Translations under genes and position numbers: made by a program
Shown: one piece after another, positions 37,843-47,092 of the stretch
Layout of the letters: the number at the start of each line of letters is the position of its first letter
Numbering within the stretch: the first letter of the stretch is position 1
The notes under the pieces: model-generated
The model's database searches: none
What the model saw: the letters and a program-made list of their open reading frames with translations, nothing else
Told to the model about the DNA's origin: nothing
Source of the DNA: Capsulimonadaceae bacterium
GTDB lineage: Bacteria; Armatimonadota; Armatimonadia; Armatimonadales; Capsulimonadaceae
Reading direction: 5' to 3'
DNA length: 64,000 bases
NCBI GenBank assembly: GCA_031292625.1
Contig: JARLGU010000019.1
Span: 490,301-554,300 of the forward strand

Positions 37843-37896
37843 TTGCCAATTCCCCGGATACATGCTATACTTGCAGCAGCGCTTCAGCGTTGAAGC
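37843..37896 (+). promoter_or_regulatory. GH20 promoter with downstream inverted repeat
   Basis: TTGCCA (37843-37848), 17 bases, TATACT (37866-37871). A perfect inverted repeat GCTTCA-GCGT-TGAAGC (37881-37896) follows at about +4 to +19 and could be an operator or a leader hairpin. Confidence 0.6.
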
Positions 37897-37947
37897 AACG
37901 GCTACTGCACCGCAAATGTTACGCCCTTCTGGCGTAGAGGAGAGACC

Positions 37948-39489
37948 GTGAGTAACACCCCCGCACTAATCCCCCGGCCCCGCAAAGTCACGTACGGCGG
38001 CGGCTTCTTTTTGCTCTCAAACGATATCGCCATTAATGCCGCCGGCAGGGCTCTCGCAGAGGCGGAATATCTGGCAGGCGGGCTTGCGAGCGCGCTCGGA
38101 CAGCGTCCGCAAATCTCCGTCAGCGCCGCCCGGCCATCGATCTCGTTGACGATCGACGAATCCGAGGACGGCATCGGACGGGAAGGTTATCGCCTGGCGG
38201 TTTCGCAAGACGGCATCCGCATCGTTTCAACGGCGACGGCTGGATTGTTCTACGGCATACAGACCCTGCTTCAGCTTGTGCCAGGCGATGCGGCGAATGG
38301 CTCGCGCGCCATTCCGTTCTGCGAAATCGACGACGCGCCACAGTTTCCGTGGCGCGGCTTGATGCTGGACGTCTCGCGCTACTATATGCCGGTCCCTTTT
38401 CTCATTAAGCTTATCGACGTCATGGCAATGCACAAGTTCAACACGCTGCATCTCCACCTCACCGACGACCAGGGCTGGCGTCTGGAAATCGCGGCCCTGC
38501 CGGAGCTTGCCCGTACCGGCGCCTCGCGCCGGGAGACTCTGATCGGACACGGCAACCAGGATGCGGCGACGCGCCGTTTCGACGGCAAGCCGGACAGCGG
38601 ATACTATAGCAAACACGATGTCCGCGCCATGGTCGCGCACGCGGCACGCAGGCACGTAACGCTGCTTCCCGAAATCGAGATGCCGGGCCACGCCCAGGCG
38701 GCCCTCGCCTGCTATCCCAACCTTTCGTGCACCGGCGAGCCGTGCGAAGTTTCGCGGCTTTGGGGAGTTCACAAGGAAGTTTACTGCGCCGGCAACGACG
38801 AGGTGTTCACTTTTCTCGAAACCGTATTAGACGAAACCCTCGCCCTATTTCCATCCGCGATCATCCATATCGGCGGAGACGAGTGTCCGAAGGACCGGTG
38901 GAAAGCCTGCCCCAAGTGCCAGCAACGAATACGCGATGAAAAACTTGCGGATGAGCACGAGTTGCAGAGCTGGTTTATTCGCCGCATCCAGAGGTTCCTG
39001 AGCGAACGCGGACGGAGCCTCATTGGCTGGGATGAGATCCTGGAAGGCGGCCTCGCGCCAGGGGCAACGGTAATGAGCTGGCGCGGAGAGGAAGGCGGCA
39101 TTGCGGCCGCTCGCAGTGGACACGATGTGGTCATGGCGCCCAATAAATCCACTTACCTCGACTACTATCAAGCAGATCCGGCAAGCGAACCGCTCGCGAT
39201 CGGAGGGTTGCTGCCTCTACGCAACGTTTACGAGTACCATCCGATCCCCGCTGAGCTTACGCCAGCCGAAAGCAAGCACATTCTCGGCACGCAAGGGCAG
39301 CTCTGGACCGAATACATGCCCACCCCGGAGCATGTCGAGTACATGGCTTTTCCGCGCGCCTGCGCCCTCGCCGAGGTTGCCTGGGGCACATCGGACGCCG
39401 GCGACTACGATGGCTTTCTGGCTCGCCTGAAGATGCACCTCAGCCGCCTGTCCGCGCTTGGCGTCAACTACCGGCGTCTGGACGGCTAA
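37948..39489 (+). CDS. GH20 beta-N-acetylhexosaminidase
   Basis: 513 aa from GTG 37948, preceded by GAGGAGAG. Residues about 5-130 are the GH20 N-terminal domain; the barrel follows with WRGLMLDVSRYY, HLHLTDDQGWRLEI and PEIEMPGHAQAAL. The catalytic pair is D311-E312 in HIGGDE, which cleaves terminal GlcNAc or GalNAc by substrate assistance. It opens directly with the mature domain and no signal peptide, so it probably acts in the cytoplasm on imported oligosaccharides. Confidence 0.93.
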   Translation: MSNTPALIPRPRKVTYGGGFFLLSNDIAINAAGRALAEAEYLAGGLASALGQRPQISVSAARPSISLTIDESEDGIGREGYRLAVSQDGIRIVSTATAGLFYGIQTLLQLVPGDAANGSRAIPFCEIDDAPQFPWRGLMLDVSRYYMPVPFLIKLIDVMAMHKFNTLHLHLTDDQGWRLEIAALPELARTGASRRETLIGHGNQDAATRRFDGKPDSGYYSKHDVRAMVAHAARRHVTLLPEIEMPGHAQAALACYPNLSCTGEPCEVSRLWGVHKEVYCAGNDEVFTFLETVLDETLALFPSAIIHIGGDECPKDRWKACPKCQQRIRDEKLADEHELQSWFIRRIQRFLSERGRSLIGWDEILEGGLAPGATVMSWRGEEGGIAAARSGHDVVMAPNKSTYLDYYQADPASEPLAIGGLLPLRNVYEYHPIPAELTPAESKHILGTQGQLWTEYMPTPEHVEYMAFPRACALAEVAWGTSDAGDYDGFLARLKMHLSRLSALGVNYRRLDG

Positions 39490-39646
39490 GCGCACGGCAA
39501 GAGTCTCTCGGCCATCTTGGTGAGAAGAAAGGGTCAGACATGCAAGTTTTCGATTTAGTCTTGAATGCAATTGTCAGCGAGACCAGGATCCATGGAAATT
39601 TCTCGAATTTTACCGGTCGCGAGGCTGATTCTCTGTAAGCGCATGG

Positions 39647-39911
39647 TACAATTATAGTAATTCACATGGATTTAGTAGGCATTGCCGACCTGAAGACAGG
39701 AGGCGCGTCACGATGTGCAGTCATTGCGCTCGGGATGCGCCTTTTTTGTATTCGAGACCATGACAATGAACGACTCCCGCAGCAAGCTGCGGGGTATCGA
39801 GATCCCGAGAAGCCGGTAGCGGAGCAAGCTCCGGGGAATGTACCCAACTGTGTTCCGAGCCGTCTTCGGCGAGATACGGGTCCAGCGTCACGCTGGTTCA
39901 AAGGAACTTTC
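39647..39911 (+). promoter_or_regulatory. Long structured leader (riboswitch-like or attenuator) of pseudopilin/sulfatase locus
   Basis: After possible -10 elements (TACAAT 39647, TATAGT 39653) come a CCTG-AAGA-CAGG hairpin (39689-39700), then AGGCGC (39701) pairing with GCGCCT (39737-39742) followed by six Ts, an intrinsic terminator shape. Further hairpins follow: 39776-39793 (CCCGCAG/CTGCGGG), 39820-39833 (CGGAG/CTCCG), 39859-39870 and 39882-39896. The pseudopilin ribosome binding site is right after. I recognise no known aptamer. The 39490-39646 part shows nothing distinctive. Confidence 0.45.
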
Positions 39912-40787
39912 ATGTACGACAACAACCCTTACGAGTCAAAGCGGAGCGGCTTCACATTAATCGAGCTGCTCGTCGTTATCGCGATCATATCCATTTTGGC
40001 CGCGATTCTGTTCCCCGTCTTCGCGAGTGCTCGCGAGAAGGCAAGACAGTCATCGTGCACCAGCAACCTCAAGCAAATCGGCGTTGCAGTGCTTGCTTAT
40101 GCGCAGGACTACGACGAGTGGCTCCCACTGGCGACATTCACAGCTGGAACAACCAACTACAGATGGCAAACTGCGCTCGACCCATACATTAAAGGCGGCT
40201 TCACCGCTGCCAACGCAAGCAGCGCAATTAAAAACGATACGTCCGTCTACTTCTGCCCGGATTACAATGGAGCGCTGCAAAATAATACGGGCGGCAAGCC
40301 GGGCAATAGCTACGCAGTGAACGTAGCCTACTTTGGTCAGAATGACACGGGCGACTCCAATTACAGTAGCTCGACCAAAACTAGCCCTACGTGGGTTAAC
40401 CCAGTACCTCTGAACAAGGTGCCATCCCCAGCGCAAGACGTCTTTGTTGCCGAGGATAGCGGGCTAAGCAACTACATAACTGGAAACGACCAAACAACGG
40501 CAACCGGGTATGCCTACAACGCGACGTACGACGCCAACTACCAACTCGCGGATTACGGCTATTTCCAAGTCCGCAACCGGCATAGCAGCGGATCCAATTA
40601 CCTACTAGGCGACGGACATGTCAAGTGGTTCGTTGAGCCGACGCAAGACGGCCTCCAAGCCCAGGCATCGGGCTCTCCAGCTGCGCCCCCCAGCGGATTC
40701 GCGCCGGTTACGGCTAACGCTGGCGTCGCCTATAGCAAAATCGATTCACCCACTGCCGCCGCATGGTTTACGGAAACAGGCCAATAG
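39912..40787 (+). CDS. DUF1559-type pseudopilin (type II prepilin-like)
   Basis: 291 aa from the ATG at 39912, preceded by AAAGGAA; a longer frame from 39666 would read through the structured leader and is not credible. Prepilin motif [19 protein letters not shown], then [22 protein letters not shown] and a late [18 protein letters not shown] tail. Third such gene in the window and again directly before polysaccharide-modifying enzymes, here three sulfatases starting 24 bp later. Confidence 0.88.
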   Translation: MYDNNPYESKRSGFTLIELLVVIAIISILAAILFPVFASAREKARQSSCTSNLKQIGVAVLAYAQDYDEWLPLATFTAGTTNYRWQTALDPYIKGGFTAANASSAIKNDTSVYFCPDYNGALQNNTGGKPGNSYAVNVAYFGQNDTGDSNYSSSTKTSPTWVNPVPLNKVPSPAQDVFVAEDSGLSNYITGNDQTTATGYAYNATYDANYQLADYGYFQVRNRHSSGSNYLLGDGHVKWFVEPTQDGLQAQASGSPAAPPSGFAPVTANAGVAYSKIDSPTAAAWFTETGQ

Positions 40788-40811
40788 CGAGTCAGGTATC
40801 CGTCAAGCATC

Positions 40812-42506
40812 ATGCCAAACAAATCGCACGATCTCTCACCCCAGGCCGTCCCCCCGGCCGCGCCAGCCATCGCTCGTCGCACCTTCTTGAAGGCTGCGAC
40901 GGGCGGTGCGGCGCTTCTCGGCATGCCGTTCCTGCGCCGGTCCGCTTTAGGGGCCACGCCGGCAACGCATCCCAACATTCTCTTCCTGGTGGTCGATCAA
41001 ATGCGCGCGCCGCAGTGGTTCCCCCAGGGTCGCGCGCTGGACGATCTGCTGCCATCCTACGCAAACCTGCGTGAGGGCGCGGTCTCATTCACGAACGCCT
41101 TCTCCGCCGCAACCCTCTGCTCGCCGTCGCGCGCCGCCCTGCTGACCGGGTTGTATACCCACCAAAACGGCCTTTTCAACTGCGTAGACGGGGAAGAGCC
41201 GCCTCTCGACACCGGTTTCAAGACCTGGGGGAGCGCGCTGAGAGATCTCGGATACCAGACCAACTGGTATGGCAAGTGGCACCTTTCCTACGGCGACTCG
41301 CTCGACGAGTACGGCTTCGCCGGAGGGACGTTCCCATCGCCCAACGGAGGTCCGCAAAAGGGCACGACCGAGGACGCGCAAATCGTCGACCAGTTCGTCG
41401 AATGGTTCGACGGCGCGGCGGGCAAAGGCCCTTGGGCGACGACGGTCAGTCTGGTCAATCCGCACGATATCGTCTACTACTACAAGTACACGGAACGCTA
41501 CTTTAGCGACCACCCGGCTCCGGATGCCATCGGCACGCTTCCCGCCAACTTCGAGACGGAGGAGCAGTTGCGCGTCAAGCCGCGTCTCCAACTCGCGCAC
41601 CACCTCGCAAGCGAGCGCAAGTACGGCGCATTGCCATCGACAGGCGACGGTTGGGAACACGGCTGGCTTGGCTTTATGAACGCCTATGTCGCCTTTCAGC
41701 AACTCGTCGACCGACAGATCGGGCGCGTCCTCGCCGCGCTCGACAAACAGCCAAAGGTGCGCGACAACACGATCGTCGTCTTTCTGTCCGATCACGGAGA
41801 ATACGGCGGCTCGCACGGCCTGCGCGGAAAAGGGGGCGGCGTTTATGATGAGGTAATCCGCGTTCCACTGCTCGTCAAAGACCCGACGGGACGATGGACA
41901 GCGCAAACGAACGTCGAGCGCAAACAGTTCGTCTCGCTGGTCGACATTTACGGCCTCCTGCTCACGCTCGCATCCGGCGGCAACGACTGGCGCGGCCAAC
42001 CGGAGTACGCGCACCTGAGCGGACGCCTCGATCTTGCGGGGCTGCTCAAGAATCCGGGTGGTCGGGAACGGCCGTACGTCCTGCACACGTACGACGACGG
42101 CGGGGCGAAGTCGCTGCCCGGTTCAGCGGCGCCGCTTCCGAACCACGTCATCGGCATCCGTACGCGCGAGGCAAAACTCGGCCTATACAACAAGTGGAAC
42201 GCGGGAACGATCGACCTTAACCGGGATGTCGAGGAGACCGAGCTTTACGACTACGGAACCGTACGCGGACGCTTAGAGCTGGACGATGTCACGCGGACCA
42301 GTCCGCGCCTGCTCGCAAGCTTGCGCGATCGCCTGTTAGGCGAAGTGCTTCCCAACGAATTGCGGCAGCCGCTGCCCGCCGGCCTGGAACCCGCGCGCCA
42401 ACGAGCCCTCGAAAAGCATTACGAATTTCAAAAGACCGCCAAAAGGAAGCACAAGGCGCTCGAGGATCCATCGAACCAGGCGCCGCCGACCATTGAAGGA
42501 GAATAG
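40812..42506 (+). CDS. Exported sulfatase (tandem copy 1)
   Basis: 564 aa. Tat-like signal (ARRTFLKAATGGAALLG). Active site C103-S-P-S-R in ATLCSPSRAALLTGLYTHQNG; metal ligands in LVVDQMR and VVFLSDHGEYGGSHG. Arylsulfatase-type enzyme of the formylglycine class that removes sulfate from glycans outside the cytoplasm. Its neighbours at 42511 and 44242 are close paralogues with the same layout, so the three likely act on different sulfate positions of one polymer. Confidence 0.93.
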   Translation: MPNKSHDLSPQAVPPAAPAIARRTFLKAATGGAALLGMPFLRRSALGATPATHPNILFLVVDQMRAPQWFPQGRALDDLLPSYANLREGAVSFTNAFSAATLCSPSRAALLTGLYTHQNGLFNCVDGEEPPLDTGFKTWGSALRDLGYQTNWYGKWHLSYGDSLDEYGFAGGTFPSPNGGPQKGTTEDAQIVDQFVEWFDGAAGKGPWATTVSLVNPHDIVYYYKYTERYFSDHPAPDAIGTLPANFETEEQLRVKPRLQLAHHLASERKYGALPSTGDGWEHGWLGFMNAYVAFQQLVDRQIGRVLAALDKQPKVRDNTIVVFLSDHGEYGGSHGLRGKGGGVYDEVIRVPLLVKDPTGRWTAQTNVERKQFVSLVDIYGLLLTLASGGNDWRGQPEYAHLSGRLDLAGLLKNPGGRERPYVLHTYDDGGAKSLPGSAAPLPNHVIGIRTREAKLGLYNKWNAGTIDLNRDVEETELYDYGTVRGRLELDDVTRTSPRLLASLRDRLLGEVLPNELRQPLPAGLEPARQRALEKHYEFQKTAKRKHKALEDPSNQAPPTIEGE

Positions 42507-42510
42507 CAGA

Positions 42511-44166
42511 GTGACCGACGATCGAAACACGAAAGCGCTCAGTCGCCGTACATTCCTCAAATCGGCAATCGGCGCCGCGGCAGCCGCCACCTTGCCGCCG
42601 AGCGTGCTTTCGATGGGACGCGCAGCCGGCAACCATCCCGCGAACGGTCAGCCCAATATTCTTCTGATTATCACCGACCAGCAGCGCGCGCCGCACTGGT
42701 TTCCGGGTCAAGAAGCGCTTGACGGCCTGCTTCCCGCACTCGCGCGCATCCGGCAAGGGGCGGTCAACTTCACCGGACACTACGCCGCCGCCACAAAATG
42801 CTCGCCGTCGCGCGCGAGTTTGCTGACCGGCCTGTACGCGCATCAAACGGGGCTCGTGGAGAACCAGCGAAAATCAATGCCCCCACTGAACATCGGGTTC
42901 AGGACCTGGGGTCATGCGCTGCGCGACCTCGGATACAACACGAACTGGTACGGAAAATGGCATCTCTGGTCCGGCGACACCCTCGAACCCTACGGGTTCT
43001 CCGGAGGCACGTACCCATCGCCCAACGGCGGCGCTCAAGTCGGGACGCAAGGGGACGGCAAGATCGTGGACCAGTTCATCGATTGGTTCGACCAATCCGC
43101 CGGCAAGGGTCCCTGGGCGACCACCGTCAGCCTGCTCAACCCGCATGACATTGGCTCGCATCCGCACGCGACGCACGAGTACTTCCAGGAACATCCTTAC
43201 CCAAGCATCATTACAACGCTGCCGGGCAACTACGAAACGCCGGAGCAAATCAGGCGCAGCAAACCCCGCCTGCAAGCTGCATACCAGCACGCCGCGGACA
43301 AAACGCTTGGCTCGCCGGCCACGGAAAAGGAGCGTCAGGCCGCTTGGATCGACATCGCGAATGCCTACGTCGCGTACCAACAGATCGTGGATGCCCAAAT
43401 TGGACGAGTGCTGGACACGCTGGATAAGCAGCCGAAGATCCGCGACAACACGATCATTATCTTCACGTCCGATCATGGCGAGTTCGGCGGTTCGCACGGC
43501 TTGCGCGGCAAGGGCGGCTCGGTCTACGAGGAAGGTATCCACGTGCCGCTGTATGTCAAAGATCCGACGTCACGTCTGACTGCTCATGTCGACGCTCCGC
43601 GAACGCAACTCACATCGATGGTCGACATCTACGGCCTTCTGCTCTCGCTCGCGAGCGGCGGCAATGCCTGGCGCGCGCAACCGGACTACGCACACCTTGC
43701 CGGACGTTTGGACATGGCCGCGCTGCTCAAGAACCCGAGTGCGCCGGGACGCAGATACGTGCTCCACACAAGCGACCAACCCTATCTGGAAGCGGCGGCG
43801 GAACTCGACAGCGCCCCAGTCCCCGTGCCCTACCACCTGATCGGCTGCCGGTCCCGCCAAGGCAAGCTCGGCCTGTACAGCGAGTGGCAGCCAGACTCGA
43901 TCGAGATTAAGACCGAGAACCAGGACGTCGAGATCTACGACTATTCGACTCGCAACGGCCGCATTGAGATCGGCAACGACGCCCAGTCAAAGCCGCGCCT
44001 CCGCGAACGCCTTACGCAGGAGCTCGCCGGCGACGCCATCCCGAACGAACTGCGTCATAAGCTACCGCCAAAACTCGAAGCTGTCCGAGAGCAGGCGTTT
44101 CAAGACTACTTTGCCTACCGGCTGACCGCGCCGAAATCACTCAAGCCAGACGCATCGGATCTGTAG
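42511..44166 (+). CDS. Exported sulfatase (tandem copy 2)
   Basis: 551 aa from GTG 42511, with GAAGGAG 10 bases upstream and 4 bp after the previous stop. Tat-like signal SRRTFLKSAIGAAAAATL. Active site C97-S-P-S-R in ATKCSPSRASLLTGLYAHQTG and metal ligands in IITDQQR and IFTSDHGEFGGSHG. Compared with copy 1 it keeps the same order of conserved blocks but differs in the substrate-facing loops and C-terminus. Confidence 0.93.
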   Translation: MTDDRNTKALSRRTFLKSAIGAAAAATLPPSVLSMGRAAGNHPANGQPNILLIITDQQRAPHWFPGQEALDGLLPALARIRQGAVNFTGHYAAATKCSPSRASLLTGLYAHQTGLVENQRKSMPPLNIGFRTWGHALRDLGYNTNWYGKWHLWSGDTLEPYGFSGGTYPSPNGGAQVGTQGDGKIVDQFIDWFDQSAGKGPWATTVSLLNPHDIGSHPHATHEYFQEHPYPSIITTLPGNYETPEQIRRSKPRLQAAYQHAADKTLGSPATEKERQAAWIDIANAYVAYQQIVDAQIGRVLDTLDKQPKIRDNTIIIFTSDHGEFGGSHGLRGKGGSVYEEGIHVPLYVKDPTSRLTAHVDAPRTQLTSMVDIYGLLLSLASGGNAWRAQPDYAHLAGRLDMAALLKNPSAPGRRYVLHTSDQPYLEAAAELDSAPVPVPYHLIGCRSRQGKLGLYSEWQPDSIEIKTENQDVEIYDYSTRNGRIEIGNDAQSKPRLRERLTQELAGDAIPNELRHKLPPKLEAVREQAFQDYFAYRLTAPKSLKPDASDL

Positions 44167-44241
44167 TCGCGTCATTTCCAAGCGCCCCACGCTCCACACA
44201 CTCACGACGCGGGGAATTTTATTAGAATTACAGAGAAATAA

Positions 44242-45864
44242 ATGCCTACAAAGATCGACAACTCAACAATGAATCGGCGTGAGTTCTTGCTCAAATCGAC
44301 GGCGGCAAGCGCCGCACTGCTTGGCATGCCCGCCATCGTGAGCCGGGGGGCGATGGCCGCGCGACGATCGCAAAGCAACGACAAGCCGAACATCCTGCTG
44401 ATCATCGTCGATGAAATGCGCGCGCCGCAATGGTTCCCCGCACAGCCGGCGCTGGATGCGATCCTGCCGTCCATCGCCCGGATTCGTCAGGGAGGCGTCG
44501 AGTTTCAAGGCCACTACGCTGCCGCGACAGCCTGCTCGCCATCACGCGCCACGCTGCTGACAGGCCTTTACACGCACCGCAACGGCGTCATGCTGAACCA
44601 AAATCCGAAAACGCCGCCGCTAAACCCGGACTTCAAGACGTGGGGCAGCGCTCTGCGGGACTATGGGTACTCCACGAACTGGTACGGGAAGTGGCACCTG
44701 TCAACCGGAGACACTCTGGAGCCCTATGGCTTCGACGGCGGGACGTATCCCTCGCCCAACGGCGGAGCGCAAAACGGGACGAACAAAGACCCGCATACGG
44801 TCGATCAGTTTCTGCAATGGTTTGACAACCAGGCATCGAAGGGACCGTGGGCGACAACGATCAGCTTGCTAAACCCGCACGACATTATGTTCTTCCCGGA
44901 CTTCACGGAAGACTACCTGCACGAGCACCCGGCGGCCAAAACGTTCTCAGCCCCACCCCCGAACATCGAGACGACGGAGCAGCTCATCAAGAACAAGCCC
45001 CGTATGCATCGGGCGCACCAAGCGGCAAGCGACGACCGCTATGGTGAAATGCCGACCAGCGGCGACGGCTGGCAACAGAATTGGACCGGCTACCTCAACG
45101 CCTACATCGCCTACCAGCACCTTGCCGATCAGCAGATCGGACGCGTGCTCGATGCGTTGGACACCCAACCGGCGGTGCGCGATAACACGATCGTCGTATT
45201 CTTCTCGGACCATGGCGAATACGGCGGATCGCACGGGCTGCGCGCAAAGGGAGGAGCAGTGTACGAGGAGAGCATCCATGTCCCGCTGATTATAAAAGAT
45301 CCAACCGGGAGATGGGGACGACACACGAACAGACCGCGCACGCAGTTGACGTCGATTGTCGACACATACGGTCTGTTGCTCACGCTCGCGTCAGGCGGCA
45401 ACGATTGGCGCGCACGCCCGGAATACGCGCATCTCGCCGGACGGCTCGACCTCGCGGCGATCCTGCAAAGCCCCGCCGCGCCCGGACGGAATTACGTGCT
45501 GCACACGACGGACTCGCCCCCCTCAACTTATCCCGTCCCGACCCACGTTATCGGCTATCGAACACGGACGGCGAAGATCGGAACATACAGCTACTGGAAA
45601 CCAGGAACCGGCGAGATTATCGCGGCCGATCGCGACACCGAGCTTTACGACTACCGGACCCCAGGGGGCGTTCAGGAAGTCGACAACGATCACACGGCCA
45701 AACCACGGCTCTTTACGGCCATGGACGATGCGCTCGCCAACGACGCGATTCCGAACGAGCTCCGGAAGCCCTTGAGCGGCGGCCTGAAGGACGTCAGCGA
45801 CAACGCCCTCCAGGTCTATTACGACTATGTCGAAAAGCTCGGCGCTTCAGGAGGCGCCGAGTAG
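44242..45864 (+). CDS. Exported sulfatase (tandem copy 3)
   Basis: 540 aa. NRREFLLKSTAASAALLG is a Tat-like signal. Active site C98-S-P-S-R in ATACSPSRATLLTGLYTHRNG; metal ligands in IIVDEMR and VFFSDHGEYGGSHG. The ATG at 44242 has a weak ribosome binding site; ATG 44269 (MNRREF) is possible. Gap of 75 bp to copy 2, so probably co-transcribed. Convergent with the oxidoreductase gene. Confidence 0.92.
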   Translation: MPTKIDNSTMNRREFLLKSTAASAALLGMPAIVSRGAMAARRSQSNDKPNILLIIVDEMRAPQWFPAQPALDAILPSIARIRQGGVEFQGHYAAATACSPSRATLLTGLYTHRNGVMLNQNPKTPPLNPDFKTWGSALRDYGYSTNWYGKWHLSTGDTLEPYGFDGGTYPSPNGGAQNGTNKDPHTVDQFLQWFDNQASKGPWATTISLLNPHDIMFFPDFTEDYLHEHPAAKTFSAPPPNIETTEQLIKNKPRMHRAHQAASDDRYGEMPTSGDGWQQNWTGYLNAYIAYQHLADQQIGRVLDALDTQPAVRDNTIVVFFSDHGEYGGSHGLRAKGGAVYEESIHVPLIIKDPTGRWGRHTNRPRTQLTSIVDTYGLLLTLASGGNDWRARPEYAHLAGRLDLAAILQSPAAPGRNYVLHTTDSPPSTYPVPTHVIGYRTRTAKIGTYSYWKPGTGEIIAADRDTELYDYRTPGGVQEVDNDHTAKPRLFTAMDDALANDAIPNELRKPLSGGLKDVSDNALQVYYDYVEKLGASGGAE

Positions 45865-45869
45865 CCGCA

Positions 45870-46931
45870 TTACACCAGGTCGATTGCCGGATCGTCGATC
45901 CGCACGCGGCGGCCTTCGCGGGATGAAACGTAGCAAGCGAGGGTCATCCTGAGAACGGTCCGGCCCTCCTCGGCTGTCGCGATCGCAGGACGACGGCCGT
46001 TCAGGAAGTCGGCGAGCGGCTCGGACAGCCCGGCGATTCGGGTTCCCTGGCTCGTCGGCGACGCGATGTCGCTGTACGTCCAGTCCTTCTTGTCGACCGT
46101 ATACCATTTGAGCCCCGCGGCGCCCTCCGGCCGGGGAACGGCACACGTCGTGGCGTCGCCATAATTCTGCACAATGTTGCCGCGCTCGGCGGTCACCTCG
46201 ACCGTGTTCTCGCCAGCCGGACTGACGAACGAACCAACCACCTCGGCAAGCGGACCGTCAGGATAGCGGAATACGGCAATCCCGTTGTCGTTTGGCACCC
46301 TCGGGTCGAGCCGGGTTGCGAGCTCCGCGGTAACGGTCTCAGGCTCTCCGAGCAGCCAGAACAGGAAATCGATGGCATGTGCCGCGTCGTCGGCGAAAAT
46401 ATCGCGATTCAGTTCCGGCTTGGCATGCCATAGCTCGGTAAAGTTCGGCCAAAGATGCGTGGAAAGCGTATGACGGCGGCGAACCATGCAGAGGCGGCCC
46501 AAACTGCCTTCGTCAAGCAGCTCCTTAATCTTCAAATTCTGGGGATCGACACGCATTTGCCACGCAAGCGTGAACGGCGATTTGTACCGCCGTACAGCCG
46601 CGACAATGCGATCTGCTTCCGGCAGCGTCAATGAAATCGGCTTTTGAAGGATGATGGCCTTTCCCGCCGCGGCCGCCTTCTCGACCAAATCCGCGTGCAT
46701 GGACGTCTCCGCGGAGACGATCACGGCCTGAACGTCCGGGTCGGCCAGCAGGGCGGCAACGTCGCCAAACGGGCGCAATCCATGCGCGTCCACGGCTCGC
46801 TGCAGCCTGGCGGCATCGTGATCCCACCCAGCCACAACGCGCACGCCGAGTTCCGGACGGTCTCTCCATGTCTGGCAGTAGCTGTTTACATGTCCGTGGG
46901 CAAACCCCAGGACTCCTACTCCGATTGGCAT
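45870..46931 (-). CDS. Gfo/Idh/MocA-family NAD(P)-dependent oxidoreductase
   Basis: 353 aa. An N-terminal Rossmann region (VGVLGFAHGHVNSYCQTW; VRVVAGWDHDAARL) and ILQKPISLTLPEAD, the EKP-type catalytic lysine block in which glutamate is replaced by glutamine. The C-terminal half (residues about 130-320) is the family's sheet domain. The glycine-rich loop reads GFAHGH, a common variant in sugar dehydrogenases of this family. Probably oxidises or epimerises a sugar released by the neighbouring enzymes. Confidence 0.87.
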   Translation of the reverse strand: MPIGVGVLGFAHGHVNSYCQTWRDRPELGVRVVAGWDHDAARLQRAVDAHGLRPFGDVAALLADPDVQAVIVSAETSMHADLVEKAAAAGKAIILQKPISLTLPEADRIVAAVRRYKSPFTLAWQMRVDPQNLKIKELLDEGSLGRLCMVRRRHTLSTHLWPNFTELWHAKPELNRDIFADDAAHAIDFLFWLLGEPETVTAELATRLDPRVPNDNGIAVFRYPDGPLAEVVGSFVSPAGENTVEVTAERGNIVQNYGDATTCAVPRPEGAAGLKWYTVDKKDWTYSDIASPTSQGTRIAGLSEPLADFLNGRRPAIATAEEGRTVLRMTLACYVSSREGRRVRIDDPAIDLV

Positions 46932-47092
46932 CTTAAACTCCCTCGCTTCTTCGAGCTTTCAGGTACGGAAAGTAGCCCGAAGTACGCAGCCTTTAATGTA
47001 CATCGGCCGCCAGATTAGCGCGAGGACGATCTTCCGCAAAGTCAGGACTATACTCCGGCAGTGACACCGATCGGCAACTTGCACCGCGTCAC

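Noticed and set aside
39666..39911. Extension of the third pseudopilin by 82 codons upstream
   Set aside because: The region is a chain of hairpins including a terminator shape, and a ribosome binding site plus a canonical prepilin start lie at 39912.
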